This document shows, in pieces, positions 8,409 to 15,813 of a stretch of 36,300 nucleotides of DNA. A program made the translations under genes and the position numbers. Positions within the stretch are counted from its first letter, which is position 1. Each line of letters starts with the position of its first letter. The DNA is from JADZAI01 sp964390465 (GTDB lineage: Bacteria > Pseudomonadota > Alphaproteobacteria > Micropepsales > Micropepsaceae): contig CAYMIJ010000022.1 in the NCBI GenBank assembly GCA_964390465.1, forward strand, positions 1 through 36,300. Direction: 5' to 3'. Under the pieces are notes generated by a model. It made no database searches. It saw only the letters and a list, made by a program, of their open reading frames with translations, and was not told the origin of the DNA.

Positions 8409-9260
8409 ATGAATCTCACAGGCAAGCGCATTCTGATAACCGGGGCAACCGACGGGATCGGCCTTCAGGCCGCCCTTGAACTCGCCCGCATGGGCGCGCG
8501 TCTGCACCTGGTGGGCCGCAATCCTGAAAAACTTGGCGCAGCGGCCGACAAGGTCGCGGTGGCCGGGGGCGGGGCCCCGCCTGCCACCTATATTGCTGAT
8601 CTGTCGTCGCAGGCCAGCATCCGGGCACTGGCTGATGACGTGAAGGCGAATGTGCCTGAACTCGACGTGCTGCTGAACAATGCCGGCGGCATTTTCCAGA
8701 CGCGCCAGCTTTCTGCCGAAGGTCTGGAAATGACCTTCGCGCTCAACCATCTGGGCTATTTTCTGCTCACCCATCTGCTGCTCGATCCGCTCAAGGCAGC
8801 GCCCAAGGCGCGCATCGTGAATGTTGCATCGCGCATGCACGCACAGGCGCGCATCAACTTCGATGACCTTCAGGCCGAAAAGTCATGGTCGGCCATTCGC
8901 GCCTATGGCCAGTCGAAACTCGCCAATGTGATGTTCAGCTATGAACTGGCGCGCCGGCTCGATCCACAGCAGATCACCGTGAACTGCCTGCATCCCGGTT
9001 TCGTCGCCTCCAACTTTGCGGGCGAAGCGGGCGGCTTCATCGGCTGGACCTTTGGTCTCGCCAAGCGCCTCGCCGCGATTGATGTGGTGAAAGGCGCGCG
9101 CACCTCGGTGCATCTGTGTTCCTCGCCTGACGTTGAAGGCGCGACGGGTCAGTATTTCGATCTCTGCAAGCCGAAAAAGTCCGCGCCCCAGTCCTATGAT
9201 GAAGCCGCACAGAAACAGCTCTGGGCGATCAGCGAACGGCTCACCGGGGTCACCCCGTGA
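8409..9260 (+). CDS. SDR family NAD(P)-dependent oxidoreductase (retinol dehydrogenase-like)
   Basis: A 283-residue short-chain dehydrogenase. It has the cofactor motif TGATDGIG (about residues 11-18), VGRNPEK for cofactor binding, LLNNAGG (NNAG), a catalytic Ser in VNVASRMHA and the active-site AYGQSKLA (YxxxK). Long N-terminal strand and helix order and overall length match the retinol-dehydrogenase/WWOX-like SDR group, which act on hydrophobic alcohols or ketones. I chose ATG 8409 because GGA at 8401-8403 lies 5 bases upstream; the frame stays open to an ATG at 8340, which would overlap the divergent acyltransferase start. Its stop overlaps the next gene's GTG start (9257-9260). The substrate is unknown. 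Confidence 0.88.
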   Translation: MNLTGKRILITGATDGIGLQAALELARMGARLHLVGRNPEKLGAAADKVAVAGGGAPPATYIADLSSQASIRALADDVKANVPELDVLLNNAGGIFQTRQLSAEGLEMTFALNHLGYFLLTHLLLDPLKAAPKARIVNVASRMHAQARINFDDLQAEKSWSAIRAYGQSKLANVMFSYELARRLDPQQITVNCLHPGFVASNFAGEAGGFIGWTFGLAKRLAAIDVVKGARTSVHLCSSPDVEGATGQYFDLCKPKKSAPQSYDEAAQKQLWAISERLTGVTP

Positions 9261-9874
9261 GACTGAGTATCCACCCCGATAGCGTCAAAGGCTTCATGCC
9301 ACCCGATGAAGGCGCCGCGCTTTATCGCTGGGCCCTTGATGCCGTGGCGTGGGGACCGTGCATGGAGATCGGTTCTTACTGCGGCAAGTCGGCGCTTTAT
9401 ATCGGCTCGGCCTGCAAGGCGCGCGGAGGCGTGCTGTTCACGGTCGATCATCATCGCGGCTCTGAAGAAATGCAGCCCGGTTGGGAACACCACGATTCCG
9501 AAACCTGGAATCCCGAAGCCGGATCGATGGAAACACTGCCCTTCCTGCGCGACACGCTGACGCGCGCCAATCTGGAAGATCATGTCATCCCTATTGTGGG
9601 GCGGTCAGCGACGGTTGCGCGACACTGGCAGACACCGCTTGCCATGCTGTTCATCGACGGCGGCCATGCGATGGAACAGGCGCTCGCCGATTATCGCGGC
9701 TGGGCGCATCATGTGATGCCCGGCGGTTATCTCGCCATCCATGATGTTTTTCCCAACCCGGAAGATGGTGGCCGCCCGCCTTTTGAAATCTACAAGGCGG
9801 CGATCGCCAGCCGACTGTTCCGCGAACTGGAACAGCTTGGCTCGTTACGCCTTCTGGTGCGCCTCGCAGGGTAG
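9257..9874 (+). CDS. Class I SAM-dependent methyltransferase (Methyltransf_24-like)
   Basis: A 205-residue protein with the motif I equivalent MEIGSYCGKSALYIG (about residues 35-49), the following acidic strand VLFTVDHHRGSEEMQ, and an Asp-rich central strand LAMLFIDGGHAMEQALADYRGW cut here at its key residues FIDGGH. This pattern matches the Methyltransf_24 family, often O-methyltransferases of sugars or small molecules. It starts with GTG 9257, overlapping the SDR stop (GTGA), so the two proteins are made together. Its last 30 bases overlap the 3' end of the convergent gene at 9845. The acceptor is unknown. Confidence 0.82.
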   Translation: MRLSIHPDSVKGFMPPDEGAALYRWALDAVAWGPCMEIGSYCGKSALYIGSACKARGGVLFTVDHHRGSEEMQPGWEHHDSETWNPEAGSMETLPFLRDTLTRANLEDHVIPIVGRSATVARHWQTPLAMLFIDGGHAMEQALADYRGWAHHVMPGGYLAIHDVFPNPEDGGRPPFEIYKAAIASRLFRELEQLGSLRLLVRLAG

Positions 9875-10903
9875 CGGCGCGATGAACAGATCAGCCGCCG
9901 GCGACAGTTTGTAAATCGCATCTGCGGCAAGAATGGCAGCGCCCGCCGTCCATGCCGGGCTTTCCACCGGCCACGGCACGTTCATCGCATACTGAAAGCC
10001 CATCCAATAGGCGTCATGGTCATCGCGCCACTGGTCCTGCCAGTGAAACAGCGCACGGGCGCGCGTTACATCACCAACCGCCATCAGGGCCATCGCCAGC
10101 TCACAGCCTTCAGCGATCGTCACCCACGGTTCGCCCAGCACACAGCGGCAGCCTTTGCCCTCAACCACAAACTCATCCCAGCGGCTCGCCAGTCTTGCGC
10201 GCGCCGCATCGCCCGTCACCGCCCCGGTGAGAACAGGGTAGTACCAGTCCATCGAAAAATTGCTTTTCGGCGGCCATGTGCGGTCGAAGCGTTCCGGGTG
10301 TTCGCGGATCACGCGGCCCACGGCATCGCGCGCCGCGCGCCAGCTGCGCGCATCCTTGCCCAGCGCCTCGGCTATGGCGATGGCACAGCCAAGGCTTTTG
10401 AAGATCGAGGCATTGCCGGTCAGCAATGCGTCATCCTGTTCGGCTTCCGGCCCCGGTGCTGCCCAGCGAATATCACCATGCGCGCTTTGCAGGCCCAGAA
10501 CGAACCGGATCGCGCGTTCAACCATCGGCCAATAGCGCTCCAGCACGGCGCGCTCGCGGGTGATGAGAAAGAGGTGCCACACGCCGGTCGCCGGATAGGC
10601 GCAGAAATTGGTGTCGCGTTTCTGTGGCTCGTTGCCCGTGCCTTCATACTTGCCGGTTTCCAGCGAGACCGCAGAGCCATACTGCGCCCACCACGAACCA
10701 TCTGCTTCCTGCGTGGCGGCAAGATGGTCATAAGCGCGCTTGGCCTCTGCGATATGGCCCAGCACCGCAAGCCCCATCGCGGCTTCGGTATGGTTCCAGG
10801 GGTCGAACACACCCGCATTGAACCACGGGATCGCACCATCCTTTGTCTGAAGCTCAAGAATACGCTTCAGCGATCCGTCAAAGTAACCATCAGGCAGGGT
10901 CAT
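9845..10903 (-). CDS. Alpha-barrel (prenyltransferase/terpenoid-cyclase-fold or glycoside-hydrolase-like) protein of unknown function
   Basis: A 352-residue soluble protein made of repeated helix pairs with conserved W, G and D residues, such as LQTKDGAIPWFN, PWNHTEAAMGLAVLG, QEADGSWWAQYG and TNFCAYPATGVWHLFL. This repeat style is that of (alpha/alpha) barrel enzymes, and such proteins are often labelled prenyltransferase-like. I see no prenyl-diphosphate DDxxD motif or cyclase DxDD motif, so an actual prenyltransferase or cyclase role is not supported. A sugar-processing or sugar-binding barrel is as likely, given the flanking glycosyltransferase and methyltransferases. It starts at ATG 10903, overlapping the stop of the upstream methyltransferase by 4 bases, so it is part of the minus-strand operon GT4-methyltransferase-this gene. 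Confidence 0.6.
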   Translation of the reverse strand: MTLPDGYFDGSLKRILELQTKDGAIPWFNAGVFDPWNHTEAAMGLAVLGHIAEAKRAYDHLAATQEADGSWWAQYGSAVSLETGKYEGTGNEPQKRDTNFCAYPATGVWHLFLITRERAVLERYWPMVERAIRFVLGLQSAHGDIRWAAPGPEAEQDDALLTGNASIFKSLGCAIAIAEALGKDARSWRAARDAVGRVIREHPERFDRTWPPKSNFSMDWYYPVLTGAVTGDAARARLASRWDEFVVEGKGCRCVLGEPWVTIAEGCELAMALMAVGDVTRARALFHWQDQWRDDHDAYWMGFQYAMNVPWPVESPAWTAGAAILAADAIYKLSPAADLFIAPLPCEAHQKA

Positions 10904-11616
10904 GCCGCTGCCTTGGTGAAATACAGCACGACGCTTTTGCCCATCAGCGGGTCGGCAATTTTTTCAAGCATACGCGTCAGCAGCGGCCGCTTCAGAATGT
11001 CCCATTCAAGGAACGTGCGGTAAGCGCGCACCATGCGGCTGGTTTCGCGCCTGTCCCACATCGCGCATTGCAGCCACCAGTAAGGCGAATGAAGGCCATG
11101 CGCCCAGTGGCGGCGCTCGAACCGGAAGCCCACCTCGCGCACATCGCGTTTCAGCCCGCCGGTGCGGAAGATGCGCACATGCCCGCCGGGATTGTTGTGA
11201 TAACGCTCCTCAAGTTTCCAGCACACCCATTCCGGGAAGGCGCGCGGCACGGAAATGCCCAGCCGCCCGCCGGGTTTCAGCACGCGGTGGATTTCCTTCA
11301 GCGCCTGTTTGTAATCTGGAATGTGCTCCAGCACTTCCGAACAGATGATGCGATCGAAGGTGGCATCCGGGAAGGGCAGGGTCAGCGCATCGGCAACCGC
11401 CAGCGAATAGGCGCGGCGGGTCTGCGGGTCCATGTCGGGCGCATATTTGAAGCCCTCGCGGGTGCGCACGACATCATCAAAGCCAAGGTCCACACCTACC
11501 ACATGACAGACGGCGAAGTGATACATCTGGTGCACATGCCGCCCGGCGCCACAGCCAAGGTCGAGCGCCCGCATCCCGTCGCGCAGGTCCAGCAGTTTCA
11601 GATCAATCGTCTGCAC
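10900..11616 (-). CDS. Class I SAM-dependent methyltransferase (Methyltransf_11-type)
   Basis: A 238-residue methyltransferase with the SAM motif MRALDLGCGAGRHVH (about residues 15-29), the strand-2 acidic region VVGVDLGFDDV, the motif IV strand FDRIICSEVLEHIPD and post motif KPGGRLGISVPRAFPEW. I chose GTG 11616: a GGGA ribosome site lies 7 bases upstream and the SAM fold begins soon after. The open frame extends to 11766 but that part lies inside the upstream GT4 gene. The start overlaps the GT4 3' end by 14 bases, suggesting coupling. The aromatic C-terminal half, with WAHGLHSPYWW, may bind a large lipid-linked acceptor; this is inference. Confidence 0.85.
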   Translation of the reverse strand: MQTIDLKLLDLRDGMRALDLGCGAGRHVHQMYHFAVCHVVGVDLGFDDVVRTREGFKYAPDMDPQTRRAYSLAVADALTLPFPDATFDRIICSEVLEHIPDYKQALKEIHRVLKPGGRLGISVPRAFPEWVCWKLEERYHNNPGGHVRIFRTGGLKRDVREVGFRFERRHWAHGLHSPYWWLQCAMWDRRETSRMVRAYRTFLEWDILKRPLLTRMLEKIADPLMGKSVVLYFTKAAA

Positions 11617-12943
11617 GTTTGATCCCGTATTGTTTGGCGATGGCTTCCTTGTAGACAGCAACCGCATCGGCGGCAGCGCGCGTCCACAGGAACTTCTCCT
11701 GTATGCGGCGATAACCTGCCTCACCCAGTTTCGCGCGCTTGTCCGGGTTGTCGAGCAGATCGCCAATCGCCGCCGCCAGCGCGTCTGAATCCTTGGTGGG
11801 CACGATCACCCCGGCATCGCCCACCACTTCGGGCAGTGAGCCGCCATTGGTGGAAACCACCGGCACGCCACAGGCCATCGCTTCGCCAGCCGGGAAGCCG
11901 AACCCTTCATAAACCGAAGGCGAAACGGCAACCGTCGCTTCGGCGTAGTAACGGCGCATCTCGTCCAGCGTCAGGCCCGATACGAACTTCACCTTGTCGC
12001 GCAGGCCCAGCTCGTCCAGCTCGCGCGAGGTATTGCCTTCGCGCAGTTTTGAAACGACCAGCAATTCCAGATCGGGCCGGTCCTTCACCAGTTTGCCATA
12101 GGCACGGATCAGATAGATCAGGCCCTTCAGCGCCACGTCGGCACTTGCCACCGCCATGATGCGGTTGGTCTTGCGTGTCACGCTGGGTTCGGGGTGGAAG
12201 TCGCGCGTATTGATACCGTGCAGCACCACGCGCATCCGGGCCGGATCGACGCCAAACTCCGTCACCACGTCGCGCTTGGTTGAATCTGAAACCACGATCA
12301 CCGGGTCCAGCCGCTGCGCCACCTTCTTCTGCATGTAGACGAACGAGTGCCAGCGCCAGATGAGAAACTTCATCCAGGGCGAGCGCGCATGGGCCATGGC
12401 GATGTCGCGGTCGCGGGTGATCGGGTGGTGGATCGTGCCCGCCACCGGCAGGCCGAGGTCACGCACTTTCAGCAGGCCCCAGCAAAGGGTCTGGTTGTCA
12501 TGTACCACATCATAATTCTGCCAACGGCTTTTCATGTGCCGGTGCAGCCGCTCGCCGAAACTTTTCAGCTCGCCGAAGCCGCCTGAAATATGCGTGATGT
12601 ATTCCTTGATGCTGGTCCAGTCTTTCGGCGCACCCTTGGGATAATCGGGAATGCCCATCCAGTTTTTGGGTTTCGTATAAAGGTCCAGCGATTCCAGTTT
12701 GGTCAGCAGGATGCGCGGGTCGAGCCTGGGATAGGGCGGGCCGGAAATCACCTCGACCTCATGGCCGAGTTCCAGAATGGCCCGCGACATGTAGTCCATG
12801 TAGATGCCCTGTCCGCCGGTATGCGGATCAGACCGATAGCTGGGCAGCAGGATTTTCAGGGGCTCGTCGCCGCGCAGCACGGCCTCACGGCGGCGCATGG
12901 CGGCTGCGTCTGTATGGGATGACGGTGAAGGCTTGGACGACAA
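11603..12943 (-). CDS. Glycosyltransferase family 4 (GT-B fold)
   Basis: A 446-residue retaining glycosyltransferase. The N-terminal domain has KILLPSYRSDPHTGGQGIYM (donor/acceptor loop with GGQG), and VIVVSDSTKRDVVTEFGV. The C-terminal domain has VLHGINTRDFHP, the ALKGLIYLIRAY segment and the GT4 signature SPSVYEGFGFPAGEAMACG (E-x7-E region) followed by GGSLPEVVGDAG. The start is TTG 12943, supported by AGGA with 7-base spacing; the next internal Met is residue 16. It leads the minus-strand operon with the methyltransferase and the barrel protein. The sugar transferred is unknown, but the gene set suggests synthesis of a methylated or lipid-linked glycan. Confidence 0.9.
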   Translation of the reverse strand: MSSKPSPSSHTDAAAMRRREAVLRGDEPLKILLPSYRSDPHTGGQGIYMDYMSRAILELGHEVEVISGPPYPRLDPRILLTKLESLDLYTKPKNWMGIPDYPKGAPKDWTSIKEYITHISGGFGELKSFGERLHRHMKSRWQNYDVVHDNQTLCWGLLKVRDLGLPVAGTIHHPITRDRDIAMAHARSPWMKFLIWRWHSFVYMQKKVAQRLDPVIVVSDSTKRDVVTEFGVDPARMRVVLHGINTRDFHPEPSVTRKTNRIMAVASADVALKGLIYLIRAYGKLVKDRPDLELLVVSKLREGNTSRELDELGLRDKVKFVSGLTLDEMRRYYAEATVAVSPSVYEGFGFPAGEAMACGVPVVSTNGGSLPEVVGDAGVIVPTKDSDALAAAIGDLLDNPDKRAKLGEAGYRRIQEKFLWTRAAADAVAVYKEAIAKQYGIKRADD

Positions 12944-13017
12944 AATGAAATCCTGACGCGGGCGACAAGGCGGGCAGCAGTGCCAGAACCCCTGTCAGCC
13001 AGCAAGTCCCCGCAACG

Positions 13018-13620
13018 TCAGCGTTTTTCGCCAAGCCGCTTGATGCGCGAATGGCAATCGCAATCTGTCATGTGATCGTTCACCAGACCGCAGGCCTGCA
13101 TCCAGGCATAGACGATGGTGGGGCCACAAAAGGTGAAGCCGCGCTTCTTCAATTCCTTTGAAAGTGCGGTGCTGACCGGCGTTGCGGCGGGCACATCCTT
13201 CATGGTGCGAAAATTATTCTGGGTGGGTTTGCCGCCAACGTAAGACCAGCAGAAGGCCGAAAACCCGCCGGGATGGGTCTTTTCGATCTCCAGAAACGCT
13301 TTGGCATTCCTGATCGCGCCTTCGATCTTGCCGCGATGGCGCACAATGCCCTCATCGGCCAGCAGCCGCGCCACATCGGCATCGGTGAATTTAGCCACCG
13401 CTTTTGGGCTAAACCCCTTGAAAGCCCTGCGAAAACTCTCGCGCTTGCGCAAAATCGTGATCCACGACAACCCGGCCTGAAAGCCATCGAGGATCAGCTT
13501 CTCCCACAAAGCGCGCGCATCATATTCCGGCACGCCCCATTCGGTGTCGTGATAGGCGCAATAGAGCGGGTCAGTTCCAGGCCATGTGCAGCCGCCGCGC
13601 TTGACGTTCATGTCAGTCAT
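13018..13620 (-). CDS. tag: DNA-3-methyladenine glycosylase I
   Basis: It removes 3-methyladenine from alkylated DNA, starting base-excision repair. The 200-residue protein has YHDTEWGVP (about 23-31), DGFQAGLSWITIL (about 45-57) and GFTFCGPTIVYAWMQACGL (about 160-178), the last being highly characteristic. The structural zinc site is complete: Cys11, His24, His183 and Cys187, corresponding to E. coli Cys4, His17, His175 and Cys179. The start ATG 13620 is chosen with GAGGA 9 bases upstream; a second ATG lies three codons later, and the open frame upstream to 13791 overlaps the divergent gene. Its 3' end is 74 bases before the GT4 start. I see no obvious Ada-type regulatory site. Confidence 0.93.
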   Translation of the reverse strand: MTDMNVKRGGCTWPGTDPLYCAYHDTEWGVPEYDARALWEKLILDGFQAGLSWITILRKRESFRRAFKGFSPKAVAKFTDADVARLLADEGIVRHRGKIEGAIRNAKAFLEIEKTHPGGFSAFCWSYVGGKPTQNNFRTMKDVPAATPVSTALSKELKKRGFTFCGPTIVYAWMQACGLVNDHMTDCDCHSRIKRLGEKR

Positions 13621-13699
13621 TTCACCCCGTCCTCTCGTGGACACACCCTGCAAGATCGGATGAACTCTTTGCATCAAGACATACAGGGCGGGAACCCCG

Positions 13700-14653
13700 A
13701 TGATGATTTTCGATTTTGAATGCGACACCCCAACACGCGATGTCGTGGAAGAAACCATCCGTCTCATCAGGCAGGGACGCGGCTTCGACAAGGAAGGCTA
13801 CGCCCAGTTGATGGCTGCGGGCTGGGCGCATGAGCTTGGCATGACACTGGACGCGTTCAATGAAGCCCGCCGCAAGGAAGGCCTGACCGCCATGGTGTTG
13901 AAGCTGTGCGATGTCCACATGAAAAAGGCGATGCGCGATGAGGACGTCTTGCCCATGCTGGATGCAGCGGGTGTGACCTATGCCTGTATCGGCAGCGCCG
14001 GGCGGCGCGCCAGCAACGAGGATGTGGCAAAGCTCGCGGCAAAATATCCTGGCCGCCTTTTCCCCTGGTTCCGCATCTGGGGCGAGGAGGGCGAAGCCGG
14101 GGTCAAGGCGCTTGAGCACGGCGTCAGGGAACTTGGCTGCAAGGGCTTTGAGATTTCGTCCTATCGTGAGCAGCGCCAGATCAATGATCCGGTCTACCGG
14201 CCTTTCCTTGCCAAATGCGCCGAGTTGAACATTCCGGCTCGCATCACGGTCGGCATGCATCTGCTCTCTGACCGTGCGTGGGATCTGGCGCATCCGCGCC
14301 ATATCGACGAAATCGCCATGCAGTTTCCGAACCTGAAGATCATCATGGCGCTTGGCGGCTGGCCTTGGATCGCGGAATCCTGCGCGATGGCGATGCGGCA
14401 CCGCCACGTCTATATCGACTTCGCCTGCCGCCGCGTGAAACAGATGATGGCGCCGGGCTCGGGATACGAGCCGATGTTCCACTACGGTTCGGGCTGGCTT
14501 CAGGACAAGATCATCTTTGCCTCGGGCTGGGGTTCGACCGGCCTGTCGCTGAAGGCCATGGTGGATGAAACGGCAGAGCTGCCGCTGAGCGACAAGGTGC
14601 GCGCGAAGTGGATGGGCCTGAACGCCGCGCGCGTGATGGGCATCGACGCCTGA
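13700..14653 (+). CDS. Amidohydrolase-fold (Amidohydro_2-like) protein with altered metal site
   Basis: A 317-residue TIM-barrel protein whose order of strands follows the Amidohydro_2 family: FDFECDTPT at residues 4-12, GCKGFEISSY (147-155), IPARITVG (178-185), IIMALGGWPW (214-223) and IIFASGWG (271-278). In the family the first strand is DxHxH, and His residues end strands 5 and 6 and Asp ends strand 8. Here the HxH is E7-x-D9, strand 5 has no His, strand 6 is ALGG in place of AHGG, and strand 8 is ASGW in place of GSDW. So all usual metal ligands appear lost. It could be a metal-independent decarboxylase or lactonase-like enzyme, or bind another metal through carboxylates. Start ATG 13700 (a second ATG follows at once), with GGGAA upstream. 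It diverges from tag. Confidence 0.75.
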   Translation: MMIFDFECDTPTRDVVEETIRLIRQGRGFDKEGYAQLMAAGWAHELGMTLDAFNEARRKEGLTAMVLKLCDVHMKKAMRDEDVLPMLDAAGVTYACIGSAGRRASNEDVAKLAAKYPGRLFPWFRIWGEEGEAGVKALEHGVRELGCKGFEISSYREQRQINDPVYRPFLAKCAELNIPARITVGMHLLSDRAWDLAHPRHIDEIAMQFPNLKIIMALGGWPWIAESCAMAMRHRHVYIDFACRRVKQMMAPGSGYEPMFHYGSGWLQDKIIFASGWGSTGLSLKAMVDETAELPLSDKVRAKWMGLNAARVMGIDA

Positions 14654-14683
14654 TCGCATGGACGGCAACCGCTTCATGATACC

Positions 14684-15064
14684 TCAGCCGCGCAGGCAGG
14701 CTTCAATCTTGTTGCCATCCGGGTCACGCACGAAGGCACCATAATAGTCCGGCCCGTAGAGCGGGCGAGGGCCGGGCGGGCCGTCGCACACACCGCCATG
14801 TTTCAGCGCTGTTTCATGGAAGGCCGCGACAGCTTCCTTTGATGCCGCCAGAAAGGCGATATGGACGCCATTGCCAACGCTGGCGGCCCGCTGGTCGTAG
14901 GGCATCTGAACCCAGAACTCGGGATGTTCCTTGCCATAACCAACCGCATGCGGGGCAAAGTCCAGTACACGATGGCAGCCCAGCGCCGCCATGACCGGGT
15001 CGTAGAAGGCCAGAGCCTTCTCCATATCGTTCGATCCCAGTGAAACGTGATGCACGATGCTCAT
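14684..15064 (-). CDS. VOC family (glyoxalase/bleomycin-resistance fold) protein
   Basis: A 126-residue one-domain VOC protein built of two beta-alpha-beta-beta-beta modules. Candidate metal ligands are in the usual places: His6 in HHVSLGSND, His68 in GVHIAF and Glu121 in GNKIEACL, and the C-terminal module has YGAFVRDPDGNKIE. Such proteins may be lyases, dioxygenases or resistance proteins; the substrate cannot be told. Start ATG 15064 has GAGG 5 bases upstream and a near-consensus promoter directly before it (15088-15115). It diverges from an ArsR-type regulator, which suggests it belongs to that regulator's regulon. Confidence 0.88.
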   Translation of the reverse strand: MSIVHHVSLGSNDMEKALAFYDPVMAALGCHRVLDFAPHAVGYGKEHPEFWVQMPYDQRAASVGNGVHIAFLAASKEAVAAFHETALKHGGVCDGPPGPRPLYGPDYYGAFVRDPDGNKIEACLRG

Positions 15065-15087
15065 GCTGACCTCATCTTGAGTTGCCC

Positions 15088-15115
15088 ATGATAAGAACAA
15101 AACACGAACTGTCAA
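15088..15115 (-). promoter_or_regulatory. Sigma-70-type promoter of the VOC gene
   Basis: On the minus strand, TTGACA (15110-15115, perfect -35) is followed after 16 bases by TATCAT (15088-15093, 5 of 6 matches to -10). The start codon follows about 24 bases downstream, leaving a short leader that contains GAGG. Confidence 0.7.
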
Positions 15116-15153
15116 GCCTGCATATGCCTGATCCCTTCTGCCTAACCCGCGTC

Positions 15154-15180
15154 TTGCTATTAATTAGATAGCTATCTAAT
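15154..15180 (+). promoter_or_regulatory. Possible promoter of the arsR-DUF2087 gene
   Basis: TTGCTA (15154-15159) and TCTAAT (15175-15180, 5 of 6) with a 15-base spacer could be -35 and -10 elements. The -10 lies inside the palindrome at 15161-15182, so a bound regulator would block it. The short spacer makes the exact elements uncertain. Confidence 0.4.
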
Positions 15181-15182
15181 TA
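15161..15182. promoter_or_regulatory. 22-bp perfect palindrome, probable ArsR-type operator
   Basis: Half-site TAATTAGATAG (15161-15171) is followed directly by its exact reverse complement (15172-15182). This AT-rich palindrome stands out in GC-rich DNA, 28 bases before the ATG of the ArsR-family gene and about 45 bases upstream of the VOC promoter. Winged-helix ArsR dimers bind such sites, so it is a likely autoregulatory operator. Confidence 0.75.
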
Positions 15183-15209
15183 GATGAAACGCAAATCAGA
15201 GTCAGAGCT

Positions 15210-15809
15210 ATGCCAGTCCCGACAGACCTCGTCCCGTTCTTCAAGGCGCTCGCCCATGAAAGTCGCCTCAGGATGCTCGGGCTTGTGGCCCAACGCGAGC
15301 ACAGCGTTCAGCAACTGGCCGCAGCCGTGAACATTAGCGAGCCGACGGCCTCGCATCATCTCGCCATATTGCGCGCCGTGGGGCTTGTGGCGATGCGCGC
15401 AGATGGCACGACACATTGGTATGGCTTCGTGCCGGACACGCTTCAAAAACTGGCAAAGAATGTTTTCACACAGGACAGCATCCAGAAACTGGCGACGATC
15501 CCACGCCGTGATTCACCGGAAGCCATTCTGAAGAATTATCTGGATGCCCAAGGCAAACTCACGCAGATCCCGGCAACCCGCAAGAAGCGATATGCCGTCC
15601 TGGTCTGGCTGGTCCGCCAGCTGGAGGAAGACAGGCGTTACACGGAAAAAGAGATCAACGCCTTCCTGCAACGCTTCCATTGGGACAGCGCGACACTGCG
15701 GCGTGAGTTCATCATCAATCGCATGATGGCGCGTGAAAATGGGGTCTATTGGCGGCTGTCAGATTTTGACTGGCTGACAGCCGATGGCAGTGAACCGAAA
15801 GTATATTGA
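15210..15809 (+). CDS. ArsR-family transcriptional regulator fused to DUF2087
   Basis: A 199-residue regulator. The N-terminal winged helix (about residues 5-75) has FFKALAHESRLRMLGL, SVQQLAAAV, the recognition helix ISEPTASHHLAILRAVGLV and the wing ADGTTHWYGF. The C-terminal part (about 125-195) is a DUF2087 domain: QIPATRKKRYAVLVWLV, YTEKEINAFLQRFHWD, LRREFIINRMMARENGVYWR. No metal-binding ELCVCDL-type motif is present, so it is probably not a classical metal sensor; DUF2087 may be an effector or second nucleic-acid-binding part, which is unknown. Start ATG 15210 with a weak AGAG site. A perfect palindrome lies 28 bases upstream. It converges with bamE, 4 bases apart. Confidence 0.88.
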   Translation: MPVPTDLVPFFKALAHESRLRMLGLVAQREHSVQQLAAAVNISEPTASHHLAILRAVGLVAMRADGTTHWYGFVPDTLQKLAKNVFTQDSIQKLATIPRRDSPEAILKNYLDAQGKLTQIPATRKKRYAVLVWLVRQLEEDRRYTEKEINAFLQRFHWDSATLRREFIINRMMARENGVYWRLSDFDWLTADGSEPKVY

Positions 15810-15813
15810 ACGC

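Noticed and set aside
10016..11023. Long plus-strand frame (335 codons) opposite the barrel protein
   Set aside because: Composition is typical of an antisense frame; the minus-strand gene has coherent repeats, a 4-base overlap start and a neighbouring operon.
13622..14677. 351-codon minus-strand frame opposite the amidohydrolase-like gene
   Set aside because: No motif is seen, and it has the His/Arg-rich antisense pattern, whereas the plus strand has the amidohydrolase fold.
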